In this document: piece by piece, positions 1 through 13,440 of the stretch | Layout: each line of letters begins with the position of its first letter | Position numbering within the stretch: position 1 is the stretch's first letter | Program-made: the position numbers and the translations under genes | NCBI GenBank assembly: GCA_018398815.1 | Contig: CM031600.1 | Span: 49,869,581-49,933,580 of the forward strand | Length of the DNA stretch: 64,000 bases | From: Conus ventricosus | Lineage: Eukaryota; Mollusca; Gastropoda; Neogastropoda; Conidae | Direction of reading: 5' to 3' | The notes under the pieces: generated by a model | Told to the model about the DNA's origin: nothing | Seen by the model: only the letters and a program-made list of their open reading frames with translations | Database searches by the model: none

Positions 1-648
1 TCTTGACTGGCCGGCCTGGACCCCCGTCCAGGACCTCCAGTAACAGCTACGTCCCCCCCCCCCCCCCCCCCCGGACACGCTCTTCACTGCCCCCTTGGGA
101 GTCGAGGGTGTCGGCTTTGGGCGACTCCCTGCGAGAACCAACCCGGCTCGGAGCACCTAGTGCGACAGGGTGCTCCCTGCGGACTTGACAGGGGCAGGGA
201 TGTGGACGCACTCCGTGGTGTGAGAAAGGGTCAATACTGGAAATATTTCTTTATAATTGTGTACATGTCCATATGTGCTGGAATGCTGTAATTGTGATGT
301 GTACGTCGTATGGTGAAATATTTATTTATAATCGTGCATGTTTGGTGTGGGAGGGCTTGATTGCGATTGTGCATGTTGTGTGCGTTGGGGTGCTTGATCG
401 TGATTGTGCATGTTGTGTGCGTTGAGTGCTTGATCGTGATTGTGCATGTTGTGTGCGTTGGAGTGCTTTATTGTGATCGTGGCATGGTGCGTGTGTTGGA
501 ATGTTTATTTTGCTGGTGTGAATAAATGGGGTGTTGTATCGTAATCTTTATTGTGTGGTCTCTTGCGGAGCGTGTGAGGTCAGTCACTCCCTTCACTCCC
601 ACCTAGACCCATCCTGTCAGGGCAGACCTCCAGGGGTCGGTCGTGACA
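1..648 (+). mobile_element. Partial 5' LTR of an LTR retrotransposon
   Basis: This stretch reads as an LTR because it ends in TGACA at 644-648 and a perfect tRNA-Pro primer-binding site begins five bases later. A polyadenylation signal AATAAA lies near 521, followed by GT-rich sequence, as in an R-U5 region. The left boundary is not visible and may lie outside the window. A C run at about 53-72 and a short tandem repeat sit inside it. No gag or pol reading frame follows before the contig ends, so the clade cannot be named. Seen: terminal CA, polyA signal, PBS. Inferred: that the whole 648 bp is LTR. Confidence 0.6.
352..470 (+). repeat. Three-copy tandem repeat of about 38 bp inside the LTR
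   Basis: Three successive units share the core TTGTGCATGTTGTGTGCGTT with a one- to two-base length difference between units. The repeat lies in the U3-like part of the LTR, where enhancer-type repeats are common, but no factor site is recognised. Confidence 0.75.
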
Positions 649-652
649 ATTG

Positions 653-670
653 TGGGGGCTCGTCCGGGAT
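653..670 (+). promoter_or_regulatory. tRNA-Pro primer-binding site
   Basis: The 18 bases TGGGGGCTCGTCCGGGAT match the 3' end of tRNA-Pro as used by many retroviruses, murine leukaemia virus included. It begins with the obligatory TGG, complementary to the tRNA CCA tail, and sits just after the putative LTR end. The upstream LTR does not look like a vertebrate gammaretroviral LTR, so this indicates primer choice, not identity with that virus. Confidence 0.85.
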
Positions 671-971
671 GTGAAGGGCTCTGGCTGTCTCTCTCTCGTT
701 TCGCAGAGTACCTGTTTAGTTTTGTCTGTTTTGTATATGTTTAGTCAGTTTGTCGTGTTTGTTCGTGGGTGGTTGGCTGGGTGACTCTAGTGTGAAGGGA
801 GTCTTTTTGTGGCCTGAGGGACATCCAGTGTGGGCTCGGGAGTCGAGGGGAGACCGAAGGGGAGTCGAAACCCCGCCCAGGCCTCTTCCCCCGGGTACCT
901 CACGCAGGTACGGGCCCTAAGTTTGCCCTTCTGTTGCCGTCAGTCTTCCATTCCTTTTTTTTTTTTTGGGG
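671..971 (+). other. Untranslated leader of the LTR element, cut by the contig end
   Basis: There is no supported coding frame before the gap. The long open frames crossing this stretch exist only because the gap of Ns has no stop codons. Confidence 0.6.
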
Positions 972-1971
972 NNNNNNNNNNNNNNNNNNNNNNNNNNNNN
1001 NNNNNNNNNNNNNNNNNNNNNNNNNNNNNNNNNNNNNNNNNNNNNNNNNNNNNNNNNNNNNNNNNNNNNNNNNNNNNNNNNNNNNNNNNNNNNNNNNNNN
1101 NNNNNNNNNNNNNNNNNNNNNNNNNNNNNNNNNNNNNNNNNNNNNNNNNNNNNNNNNNNNNNNNNNNNNNNNNNNNNNNNNNNNNNNNNNNNNNNNNNNN
1201 NNNNNNNNNNNNNNNNNNNNNNNNNNNNNNNNNNNNNNNNNNNNNNNNNNNNNNNNNNNNNNNNNNNNNNNNNNNNNNNNNNNNNNNNNNNNNNNNNNNN
1301 NNNNNNNNNNNNNNNNNNNNNNNNNNNNNNNNNNNNNNNNNNNNNNNNNNNNNNNNNNNNNNNNNNNNNNNNNNNNNNNNNNNNNNNNNNNNNNNNNNNN
1401 NNNNNNNNNNNNNNNNNNNNNNNNNNNNNNNNNNNNNNNNNNNNNNNNNNNNNNNNNNNNNNNNNNNNNNNNNNNNNNNNNNNNNNNNNNNNNNNNNNNN
1501 NNNNNNNNNNNNNNNNNNNNNNNNNNNNNNNNNNNNNNNNNNNNNNNNNNNNNNNNNNNNNNNNNNNNNNNNNNNNNNNNNNNNNNNNNNNNNNNNNNNN
1601 NNNNNNNNNNNNNNNNNNNNNNNNNNNNNNNNNNNNNNNNNNNNNNNNNNNNNNNNNNNNNNNNNNNNNNNNNNNNNNNNNNNNNNNNNNNNNNNNNNNN
1701 NNNNNNNNNNNNNNNNNNNNNNNNNNNNNNNNNNNNNNNNNNNNNNNNNNNNNNNNNNNNNNNNNNNNNNNNNNNNNNNNNNNNNNNNNNNNNNNNNNNN
1801 NNNNNNNNNNNNNNNNNNNNNNNNNNNNNNNNNNNNNNNNNNNNNNNNNNNNNNNNNNNNNNNNNNNNNNNNNNNNNNNNNNNNNNNNNNNNNNNNNNNN
1901 NNNNNNNNNNNNNNNNNNNNNNNNNNNNNNNNNNNNNNNNNNNNNNNNNNNNNNNNNNNNNNNNNNNNNNN
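972..1971. other. Assembly gap of exactly 1,000 N
   Basis: The round length shows a scaffolding placeholder of unknown true size. All six frames read open across it and should be ignored. Confidence 0.99.
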
Positions 1972-2604
1972 CGTTTTCCCACGCAAAGACTGACATAAAG
2001 ATAATCAATTAAACTTATCTTAACATGTTTTCATCGTCATTATCATCTTTCTTACAGCAAGCTTTGCTCGACAACGGGTAAACGGTGGTGATGGAGGTAG
2101 TGGTGGTGGTAGCTAGATTTTGGAACTTGTATTGGAAATCACTGCACTATTCATGTTCTCAATCCGTTTCTCTCCCCCTCCCGCCTCACTTAGTTATGCC
2201 TCACTTTGCTTGCTTCATTCTCTTTTGTCAATAGAAATGTCAACATAGCAACTGACTTCCAAGATAACCAGAACAAGTTTTGACTTGTGGCAATGTCCTT
2301 GGTCATTTGCATTGGGCTCACAGCGACTGAAATGTTGTGGAGTTATGTGTGCCCCTGCCTCTTTTGTCCTTTTTTTCACGAAAAATAGTAAGAGCACTTA
2401 TCAAAATAACAAAGAAGTAAAGAGAAAACAACAGCTTTCAAACACCAGTTTGTATTCAATTCCAACATACATGTGGACTTATTACAATGTTACCCCCTCT
2501 GTTTTCATTAACCCCCACCCCCCACCCCACCCCTCCCATCCCCTTTGTACCTTTGCACTCAAGTATTCAAACGTACACACAAACACACCACACACGCACA
2601 TACA

Positions 2605-2749
<145 letters not shown>

Positions 2750-2935
2750 ACCCGCGCCATAGCACTATCACTAAACAGCAGTATACCACAAACCTTTACA
2801 ATAAGTACACACAGTTTGTGAATCAGAAACGGTGTCAGAAGTACACACAAAACGAATCAGAAACGGTGTCAAAAAGAGAAATGTTTTCTTTTCTTTTCTT
2901 TCTTTCTTTCTTCTTCTTTTTTTTTTCAAACTATA

Positions 2936-3140
2936 ATTGAATACACAAGATCACAATTCCACTCTTCAAGAAAATAATAACAATAAATAAAAACTACGTA
3001 ATGTCCATCTTTGGCAACTGTTTTGCTCTGTCCAGTTGTCAAAGATGGACATTACGTAGTTGTATTGTTTGTTTGTTTTTTCTCTTGAAAAAGGTCACGT
3101 GGCCGAAAATTTGAAGATTGGAATTGTGATCTTGTGTACT
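2936..3140. repeat. Foldback repeat (MITE-like), copy A
   Basis: An inner inverted repeat has arms of about 29 bp at 2992-3020 and 3033-3061 around a 12-base loop, with one mismatch. An outer pair matches the ACACAAGATCACAATTCC segment near 2943 with its complement near 3118-3137. The same structure occurs at 25178-25382. No coding capacity is seen and no target duplication was found. Confidence 0.6.
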
Positions 3141-3664
3141 GTTTTCTTCCCTTTGGAGGACTATTGCTTTTGTTTCTTGTAATTGGATAGTAAGTTTGGC
3201 TTTGAAAATAGTCCGTAAGCATAATGATTTCAAAGTGGGATGACTGCAAACAAAATTAAATGTGAAATTACTGTGCTGCCAGAAGAAAGAACAAACATTA
3301 AAAAAAAAAAAAAAAACACTACGCGTTTTGACTTCTTTGGTCTTCGTCACGCAAGACACAACATTCAAGACAAGAACACGAAGCACGAACGGGCGATTAT
3401 TTATCTCCTAAAATAGGCGCAAAATGGATGTGGAGAGGCCATTTGTGCTTTTGTGCGTGCGTGCGTGCGTGCGTGTGTGGTTGTATGCGGGCACGCGTGC
3501 GTGTGGATGCGGGTGTACGCGGGCGCGCGGGCGTGTGCGGGTGGGTATATGCGGGTGGGTATATGCGGGCGCGCGCTTCCGTCTTGTCCCAAAATCTTTT
3601 TGTCCGTTCTCTTTAGAAAACAAAATCTTCCTCATTCACCATGAAGAAAATGACATGGACTGTT

Positions 3665-4200
3665 GCGGTACTGGAGAGCAGAAAGCTGAGTGCTATCAGG
3701 GCAGTACTGTTGTGGGGAACAGAAAGCTGAGAGCTATCAGGGCAGTACTGTTGTGGGGAACAGAAAGCTGAGAGCTATCAGGGCAGTACTGTTGTGGAGA
3801 ACAGAAAGCTGAGAGCTATCAGGGCAGTACTGTTGTGGGGAACAGAAAGCTGAGTGCTATCAGGGCAGTACTGTTGTGAGGAACAGAAAGCTGAGAGCTA
3901 TCAGGGCAGTACTGTTGTGGGGAACAGAAAGCTGAGAGCTATCAGGGCAGCACTGGTGTGGGGAAACAGAAAGCTGAGAGCTATCAGGGCAGTACTGTTG
4001 TGGGGAACAGAAAGCTGAGAGCTATCAGGGCAGTACTGTTGTGGGGAACAGAAAGCTGAGAGCTATCAGGGCAGTACTGTTGTGGGGAACAGAAAGCTGA
4101 GAGCTATCAGGGCAGTACTGTTGTGGAGAACAGAAAGCTGAGAGCTATCAGGCAGCACTGGTGTGGAGAACAGAAAGCTGAGAGCTATCAGTGCAGTACT
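3665..4200 (+). repeat. 41-bp minisatellite, about 13 units
   Basis: Units contain GAACAGAAAGCTGAG and TATCAGGGCAGTACTG, with single-base variants and a few indels. The matching array in copy B (25900-26840) is longer and more variable. Confidence 0.95.
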
Positions 4201-4475
4201 AGTGCGTGCATTGTTTGCTTATTGTTTGTAACGTCCGAAGGAGACACATTTGTCCAAGATTTACTTGTCTGTTTCGCAATGTGAAACAATAGATGCGTTA
4301 TTTTACACTTGGTTTTATCATTTACATTTTGGCCTCATTCAACATTGTTAACAAGCATCTGAACAGTGTCTCAAGCCTCGAAATATTGAAGGTTGCTAGC
4401 ATGACGTCGAGCTGTCTGTTGTTCCCCTTGTTGCTCACTTCTTTCCTCCACCTGCCTTTTTTTCTTTTGCCTCTT

Positions 4476-4541
4476 TTCTCTTCTCTTCTTTTCTCTTCTC
4501 TTCTTTTCTCTTCTCTTCTTTTCTCTTCTCTTCTTTTCTTT
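4476..4541 (+). repeat. Pyrimidine tract of CTTTTCTCTT repeats
   Basis: A strand-asymmetric tract of TTTTCTCTTC-type repeats, shorter in copy B at 27114-27168. Apparent leucine-rich frames reflect the repeat. Confidence 0.85.
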
Positions 4542-6070
4542 TAGGAGAGGAGACTGAGAGGATGAGGTAATGTGACTAGCAGGCTGTGATCACAGCACCG
4601 CACATGTGAAGAAACGAAAATCAGTCTGGTGTTTGGATCACATTCATGGCAAACACACTGCATATCTTCTTTGCCTTGTTGTTCAGCAAGCCGTTTCCAT
4701 TTCAACACTGTCAAAACCCTCACAACCGAAACGTGATTCTCACAGATGGACTCTCAAAGCCCCAAAGCCATCTACTGTATTTCTCCAGAGAAACAGCGAG
4801 CAGACGGAGAAAACAGCTGCCATCAAAGTGAAAACAGAGTTAGCAACAGTGGGTGGTATAGGATGGAGAGATACATTCTGCACGCTCAGCTCGGAGGTAG
4901 GACAAATCGTGTAATGCACTAGACAGAAAAGGAACATGAGTGACATATCTGGAAGAGAGACTAAAGGGATCAGGTAATGAAAACGAGGGTCAGAACTAGG
5001 AGGGAAATGAGGAAGATATACTGGGCTTCAAATCAGACTATTCCGATGGATTCAGTATACAGAGTTAGCAGAGACTTATTTCTGGACGCCATCCTCCCGT
5101 TTCCTTCACAGTTTTCCTTGCATAAGTTGCAGTGACAATACATAGTGTAACACACAGTTATTTCAAATCTCGTCACCGTCGTTGAAGGTGATTTATTGGT
5201 CCCAACCCTCATGGCATGAAGGGGTGGATGTTTGTCAGAAGTACTTTCTACATCACTTTTAAACATTAAACAACAAAAACAAGGTGTGTGTACTGGACCA
5301 ATATGTACTTCTTTGTCTGCAGAGCATTTTTTTCGTGGCTGTCACATCTTTCATGCCACCCCTGTGGCACCTCACCCAGTCTGCAAGGCTCTTTCATCTT
5401 TCTGCCGATCCCCTCCTCTCTCCTCCCCTCCCTTCCTCCCGCTCCTCCCTCCTCTCCTCTCTCTGTCTGGTCTTGAGAGGAAGAGTTTGATCAGGAGCCA
5501 AGAGTTAAAAGGAATAATTGTTTTGCTTCTTTGACCTATATCGCTGCACTCCATGAAAATAACACCCTTTTTTCATATAACTGACTGAAATACTACAAAC
5601 AGGCCAAGTCACGATAAACACGTCTGCATTTCTCTGTTGTTCAGTCAAATTTTTGAATTGCCATTTAAAGTCTAAGATCATGTCAACTTAGTATGACACG
5701 AACGTTTTCAAATAACCATGACTCCACTGTATAATGCCCAGCCCCAGCAGGCGCGCACCACTGTGAAAGGAAGTACCAGGCCAAGTCAGGTTATCGTCTA
5801 CGAGACCAGCACAATCTTAGCCCTGTGACTATGACAACACTGAACACAAAACAAACCATATAGAAATGGCATATAACTTTCGGCATTTTTTTAAAAACTT
5901 ACCTGCTGTGCATACATTAAATCACTTTACTTCTTGCAGTAATGTTACCTTTTCCACTTTTACTCATTGATAAACTCAGCAGACTGGTCAGCTACAAATA
6001 TTTACGCTAAATAATTAATTACTAATCAATGGAGACTGAACTATCACACTGGATGAAGGACGTGCTTGAA
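4542..6070. other. Unique-looking duplicated sequence without a supported gene
   Basis: This matches 27169-29160 apart from the 37-bp minisatellite expansion in copy B. Frames of 60-100 codons are not preserved between the two copies and have no recognisable domain, so no gene is called. Confidence 0.6.
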
Positions 6071-6097
6071 AGGTCATTTTTTTTTTTTTTTTTTTTA

Positions 6098-6520
6098 CAT
6101 CTTTATAATGTTTATTATGATTCTATTATATACATCCACACACAAGCTCATGTACATCTTTATAATGTTTATTATGATTCTATATACATCCACACACAAG
6201 CTCATGTACATCTATATAATGTTTATATATGATTCTATATACATCCACACACAAGCTCATGTACATCTTATATAAATGTTTAATTATGATTCTATATACA
6301 TCCACACACAAGCTCAGTACATCTTTATAATGTTTATTATGATTCTATATACATGCACACACAAGCTCATGTACATCTTTATAATGTTAATTATGATTCT
6401 AATACATGCACACACAAGCTCATGTACATCTTTATAAATGTTTATTATGATTCTATATACATCCACACACAAGCTCATGTACATCTTTATAATGTTTATT
6501 ATGACTGTCCAAATGTTTTA
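6098..6520 (+). repeat. Minisatellite of about 55 bp, eight units
   Basis: Units contain TACATCTTTATAATGTTTAT, GATTCTATATACAT and CACACACAAGCTCATG. It follows the poly(T) run directly. A degenerate short repeat with TGTCCAAATGTTT continues to about 6570. Confidence 0.93.
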
Positions 6521-6570
6521 TAGATTGTCCAAATGTTTATTATGATTGTCCAAATGTTTTATGATTGTCC

Positions 6571-8464
6571 AGCTGACCACACACGGCTTTTCATGACTGT
6601 CAAAGTCAAAGGAAGAAAGGTTGCATCCAAGAAAAGGAAGAAACAACAAAAACAATGAATGACAACGGCAGCTCAACTACAGACGTTCTTCAGGTGGAGA
6701 AGACTACGCTGTGCTGAGATCCCCAGCCGTTCTGTGTGATTCTCGGTCCCACGTCAAGAACAAACAAGTCAAAAACATTCATAGAGAAAATAATGCCACA
6801 AAGACAACTGGACACTGTAGTGTGGATTAGGCAGTGTCCACTGTAAACAGTGTGTGCAACTTTTGTTATCTAGTGACCAGATCAAACAAACAAAAAAGCT
6901 GGAAGGTCATACATTGTTAACACACACAAACGCAATACAAGTTACACAGCTTCAAAGCAAAGACAGGACAATGGTCCATCAAGGCAGAAAAACAACAGAC
7001 AACAATTTGTCCAAATATTCACACATTTTCTGTCAAAACATCAACATCATATGCAACAGCAAAAGACCCAAGAAAGCAATTTTGCACAAAAATGTGACTG
7101 TAATGCAACACGAAATAAAGATCATACACCCATCAGTGTCACTATTCTTTATTTTCTGTTTTTAATAATTATGTCATCAGGACACTTGAAACAACTGCAT
7201 GCAGATGTATACGCTGAACATGAAATGGTACACCAACTGGTTGCAAAAAAAAAATTATATATTATATATATGTATACACAAAATGATTGTTCTCAAATAA
7301 CATATTTTGTTTGCATGGATCAACTTCTTTATTGCAGATCTCAGCAGCACTTGTATAATGTAAATCTATATACAAGTGCTAGATATATCTGAAGAAAAAA
7401 AATGAACATATTTGTAAATAATATCTATCAGTAATGTAAGTGGGTGACAGAGGATCCTCAGGAAATTACCCCTAATTCTTCATGACGGAATAAGCCACAT
7501 TTTCATGATTACCCACAAGACATTCTCACCAAGGTAATACATTCTTTGACACACTGGAACAACTCAATAATGTCCCGCCCCCCCCCCCCCCCCACCCCTC
7601 AGAAACCGTTTCAACGGTTCATGGACAGCAGGATTCAGATCATCAAAAAATAATCATACGGGTGGAGGGGGGCGGTGGGGGTCCTTTGGAGAGACAGAAT
7701 GATTAACATATCCAGTGCGGCTCTTCCTTGTGCTACGGGGGGCTGACGACCGAGAGGGAGACTGAGGACAACTGGAATTGGTGATGACATTTCACTTCGC
7801 AGCAGTGAAAGTAAAGGTGAACATCATTCTGAACAGGACTGAGGACCAGAGAATGGAAAGTAAATGATAAAAAACGACAAATCTATACAGGAACATTTCC
7901 AGAACAATGACCTGCCGCAAACATGCCAGAAAGAAGAGCCAACTAAAAATAAGCTAAACGTCAACTGTATCCTTTTTTTTTTTTTTTCTGTCCCATCTTC
8001 TGTGCCACCTCAGAGGTGGTGCACCCACGCCGCTCATTGTGACACCCCGTCCACAGCCACAGCCGGTCAGTCCCGCTGCAGCATCGGCACCAGCAATCCA
8101 TAGGGACCAGTTAATGTCAAGTCATCAAGAGCAACCCACCGGAGGAGACACTGCACTGCTGCCGAGTCACTTCAGTGGTGTTCAGTGCGCCTGTTCTGAT
8201 CTAACACACGCACGACAACCACCTACTATCCCCCTACTGATGAAAATAATTGCTTAGTCGCGGAGCCGGCGTGAGTGAGCTCTCCCTCCGGAGGACGCCA
8301 CCACGTCCGTCCAATGACAGCCCCCATGGACTTGCCGATACCGGTGACCCCAATGGAACCAAACCAAGGTCACAGACGTGGAGAGACATCGAAACTGAGG
8401 TCACCATGGCCATAAGAGCTGGGCATGAAGGGCCACAGAATTTGAGACTTTCTTTTTTATGCTG
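6571..8464. other. Non-coding stretch of the insertion
   Basis: No frame has a recognised domain. It contains a C run near 7578-7592 and a poly(T) run near 7972-7987 and is otherwise unassigned. Confidence 0.5.
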
Positions 8465-8815
8465 ATCGATGAGAATGAGGATGATGAGATGATGCTACGG
8501 TCCGGTCTGAGACTGCATGACAGGGCTGTACTCTATGCTTCCTTTCATAATAATCCTGGCGTCAACCAGGCTCGAGAGATACAGGCATCTGCAGTGTTTT
8601 GGTCAGGAAATTTGACCAACACTCTCAGAGATGCATCCATTAAGTGGATGACACTCGACATGTGTGGTCCCGGTCTTACCCAACTGAGCCCGTAGCAAAC
8701 TCAACTCCGGGTAGGAGCCGGTCGGAGCAGAAAAATCCCACATGACTCTGATGGAATCAAACCCCACACCTCCCAGCCGGGAGTCCGCAACGCTAACCAC
8801 TTCGCCACAGCGGCT
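8465..8815 (-). mobile_element. tRNA-derived SINE, minus strand
   Basis: Read on the minus strand, the head has an A box TGGCGAAGTGG (complement of 8797-8807) and a B box GGTTTGATTCC (complement of 8753-8763). Their spacing fits an RNA polymerase III promoter of tRNA origin. A non-tRNA body of about 290 bp follows and ends in an A-rich tail near 8453-8465. Open frames across it (8459-8695 on plus, 8603-8800 on minus) are spurious. Confidence 0.8.
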
Positions 8816-9154
8816 GGTTCGTCAACTGTATTCATAGATATCTGCATTGTTGTACTGTATCTGCTGTACTGTTAAATGGAAAAAAGTACACTGTTTCAGA
8901 AAGTGAGGAAACAGATTATCACTGCAAACGCATGTCAACTATCTCAGCAGGGTGCAGTGAGGGGGAATGGGGAGGGGGAAAAAATACAATGTGTACTGTA
9001 CAGCATGCCTATGTCCACCCTAAATCTGCAGTTGTCAGCCGCTTAAAGACTTTGAACTCATAGCAGACCATTATTTTTTTACTGACTGATGCAGAAAGCT
9101 ATGATTAAACACAAAAACAAAACAAAACAGAAAAAAGGCCTGCACGGTGCATCT

Positions 9155-9156
<2 letters not shown>

Positions 9157-9192
<36 letters not shown>
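9157..9192 (+). repeat. Homopolymer of 36 G
   Basis: An uninterrupted G tract. Its true length is uncertain because sequencing is unreliable over such runs. Confidence 0.9.
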
Positions 9193-9193
<1 letters not shown>

Positions 9194-9349
9194 ACCCTGT
9201 CACTTCAGTAGTTGGGCTTAAAACTTTTCATTCTGAAAATCCATTCGAAGCATTCTCAAAGACTTTTGATGGGTCATATCTGTGACAAGGCAGATGCTGG
9301 TGAGGCATCCAGCCTAACAACACACACAGGCATGGATGTGACAACAATA

Positions 9350-9440
9350 GAATAGGATCATGCGGATAGTGTGCCCATCTCAACAAGAATCTGGTCCCTG
9401 ATCTGGGGTTCTAGCCTTATCTGAATGGGCCTTTTTCTCC
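9350..9440 (+). mobile_element. Possible tRNA-derived SINE head
   Basis: GGTTCTAGCC near 9409 resembles a polymerase III B box, and TGCGGATAGTG about 50 bases upstream resembles a degenerate A box. No body or tail boundary was found. Chance similarity is possible. Confidence 0.35.
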
Positions 9441-10169
9441 ATGAGAAAAAAGAGACTTTACTTTCATTGTCAGCGACACAACACTTGACCTTCTGATGGG
9501 TGACCAAAGAGGAACTTCATCATTCTTCCATAAATCTACCCAGCTACCCATAACGAGAAGTTCTGGCATTTTTCAGTTTGTTTGTCTTTTTTAAATCAGT
9601 TCACAACTGTGATAGCATGTTTGTGATTTGTGATCAAGAGGAAGCATGACATTCTAAATGGCATACAATTGATGTTTTGAATGGTACACAGCGGCAATCT
9701 TGGAACCCTAAGTTATTGTGGCAATGGTCATTCCCAACGTCTCAAGAAAAAGATAATATTCAAACTGGAAAGTTTGTAAAAGTTGTACCCCAATGTGAAA
9801 AACAATGACCAAAAATAGCATGAAGGTAAGGACCTTCTTCAAATTGCCCTCACTTTGAATGTGTGCATGTGTGCGCACATGCCTGTTTGTTTGCCTGCCT
9901 GCGTCCAGTCCCACTCTCTGCTAAGAACTTCTTTTTCAATATTTTCATGGTAATTGCATAGACATTCCACTCTACAATACAATGTACTGAAAAACTTTTA
10001 TGTCACTTCCTCTGAAACAACTGCCTTCAAAATGAATCTATGTATGTCCAAAACTGAGTGCATTCCTTTAAAAAAAAAAAAAAAAACCTGAACAAGACTG
10101 GTCAGATGCTGCTTTTTTTCTCTTTTTTTTTAACAGTTTAACAACATTCTTGCTAAAGAATATTTTTAA

Positions 10170-10603
<434 letters not shown>

Positions 10604-10606
10604 ATC

Positions 10607-10925
10607 TGTTGTCTGTCTAAAGCAAATTCACTCATGACTCAGGAAGTTGTGGCGTATTCTAAAAGCTTTTTCAATGAACAGAGCAAGGCGAATGATCATT
10701 GATTTGCATTCAGATGCAAACAGCATGGTTAACTTAAATTGGGAAGGACTGTTGTAATACTTGGCTGGTATGTATTGTTCTCTTAACTCTTGATACAATG
10801 GGCATTGTAAAACAAAGTGGGTCTCTGTCTCTATTTGAAGTCCACAACATGGACACAGCAACTCATTTTCGGTCACATTTCTCCGGAAACGCATTTTATG
10901 TACATTTAGTTGCGACACACTAATC
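10607..10925 (-). pseudogene. 3' end of a LINE reverse transcriptase with C-terminal zinc knuckle
   Basis: The minus-strand frame 10628-10918 has a CPCCG motif followed by HFVLQCPLY, the Cys-Cys-His-Cys knuckle near the C terminus of many LINE ORF2 proteins. It continues with an LREQYIP-type tail. It is a fragment of about 96 residues without the polymerase core. Its upstream part is interrupted by the poly(A) tail of the next LINE piece at 10926, so it may have been the insertion target. Confidence 0.75.
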
Positions 10926-12268
10926 TTTTTTTTTTTTTTTTACATTTTTATTTTCTTTTATTGTTATTACATAAACTGAAATATACAACACCATCAATAT
11001 TCAGAAATTAGGTATATGGCAAGCTAGATATAAATACATAGACAAGTAAGTATATACACAAACAAAAAGAAAGAAAGATATAGCCTTCAGCATATCATCA
11101 TTTATCTATCTAAAGCATGGTTACTTGGTGACATAAACAGCATAGCACAATGTATTGTACTTAAGGCAAACCCTTTCTCTGTAGTGTAATCATGCTTTAA
11201 TTTTTTTTTTAAGAGAAAAAAAAAGAAGCAAGAAATAGAGAATAAGATAGAGAGATCAGTGAGGATAAACGGATAGCACGAGGAACGACAGGTAGAAGGA
11301 CAAATAAGCGGACACACTGACAATTAACCAGACAACCATTAAGATAGAATGGGTTGGTTCACAGCAAATGAAGATAAGCTATTTTCACAGAAGACATTGT
11401 CTCAATGATAGCAACCTTGAAAGGAAAACAAACAACAGCAAAAACTGTACACCTTGCGTAACATACATGAGCCTCATAGACTGTCATCAGCAAGGGAGCA
11501 GAAATACTATTTGTTAGTCTAGTGCTTATTTATCACATATTGCATTATATACATTCACACTGACAAAAAACAGTTAATCATCAAAGACGAGGGGCTCATA
11601 TGCAAGCCATTTTGTCTGGAAATCCATATGGTTCATTGTTAAATATGAGTTATATTTTTCAATTCTAAATCTGTATTTCAATATTCTCAAAAAGACTGTT
11701 AATTGTGGGGAGACTGCCTTCTAACTTACATTTATATATATACTGTTTTGCCAGAAGAATGATAAAGTAGAAAATAACATCACCTGCAATTGTTGCATCA
11801 AAACCTAGAAGTACAAGAGACTCTGTTAAACGTATATTTTGTGCATGGGTACATTTCTCTTTTATTAATTCAGTGAACATACTCCAAAAGCATTTAATGT
11901 TAGTACATTTCCAAAACATATGGTCAATACTATCTTTAAATAGGCCGCAGAAACTACTTTTATCATTATCGACTACTCCAATTTCTTTCAAAATTACATT
12001 TGTTCCTAAGCATCTATGGATTATTCTCAGCTGAAACCACTTAAGCTTCACATCCATTATCTTATGTATATTAAAGAAACACGATTCCCAGTCATGGGTC
12101 TGTGAAAGTTTGATGTCCATTTGTCACAGCATGGAGCTCTCAATTTGTTATCAATCAATACATCGTAATACGTTTTTGAGCCTCTGCAGGTGGCAAACAA
12201 TATCTTATAACAGAGTGAAGAATTATTACCTTTATTGTTTTCAATGGGAATGTCAACTTTCTTTATAA
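10926..12268 (-). pseudogene. 5'-truncated L1/Tx1-like LINE, 3' end of ORF2 plus tail
   Basis: Minus-strand frames 12057-12290 and 11665-12120 together read as the end of an L1/Tx1-type ORF2. WFQLRIIHRCLGTN is followed by SFCGLFKDSIDHMFWKC, the zf-RVT-like domain after the polymerase. One frameshift separates the two frames near 12110. A 3' UTR follows, ending in a tail seen as poly(T) at 10926-10942. The piece starts at the insertion edge at 12268. Domain assignment is from family knowledge; the zinc-binding spacing is visible. Confidence 0.8.
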
Positions 12269-13084
12269 GGTGATTCTTGGTAACGGCCAATCGTCTTCAA
12301 ACCTGCAGTACCCAACTGTTATTGAAGCCACAATCATATTCCAACAATAAATAAGCTCAAAAATCATCCTTGAGGCTTTTAACACAGAATCGAAAATGAC
12401 GTTCACAAAAATGGCACTTAACAACAAACAAACAAACAAACACGTTAACTGCAGAATGGTTTGATGAAGTACATCTTTGAAGGCGCTGACATGATTTCTT
12501 ACGAAATGTTGGATTTCAATATAATTTGTCATATAGGAACAAATATATTCGCTCTCAAACATTTAAATTGCAAACCATCTTTGACCATACAGTACAAGTA
12601 AAATAGTACGGTTGTACACCTTACGAGTCAGTCTGTTCAAAAGGTATTTTGACAAAGGTTAAGTCCAAAACTACTTTACAGATGTTTTTTTAAACCACAC
12701 TCACATCTACCACACATAGACTACAACTTTCACAAAGCTTTTTCCAAGCAAGCACTTCCAGTCCATACCTTTCTAGCCATTAAGTATGCAATACGTTTCC
12801 GACAGAATAAATTCCAAGGAGACTGATCATAGCCATGAACAGAAATTATTGTCCGCTGCCTAAGAGCTCCTGTATTTCTCCAGAGCGATGGAAAAGATAA
12901 GTCACTTGCTATTAAACTGAAAGCAGGGTTAGCCATGGTGGAGGGAAGACGGGAACCTTTTCTGTGCTTGGTGGCGAGGGAAAGAAGTTTCAACTCCAGT
13001 GAGTCCAAATCGGACTCTATCAATGCCATTGCCCTGTCTCCTCAACTTCTTTTCATACCTCTGTCTCCGTCCCTGTCTGTCTGT
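12269..13084. other. Duplicated sequence, no supported gene
   Basis: This matches 29163-30000. Frames here are short, unrecognised and not conserved in length between copies. Confidence 0.6.

Positions 13085-13440
<356 letters not shown>

Noticed and set aside
653..670. Murine leukaemia virus contamination
   Set aside because: Only the tRNA-derived primer site matches. The LTR sequence around it is unlike that virus.
830..2012. Open frames of about 350-390 codons on both strands
   Set aside because: They are open only because the 1,000-N gap contains no stop codons.
3665..4200. CRISPR-like array
   Set aside because: Units are contiguous with no unique spacers, and the context is eukaryotic. 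It is a minisatellite.
4293..5534. Possible host exons in the duplicated unique sequence
   Set aside because: Frames differ in length between copies A and B, show no domain, and lack coherent splice signals.
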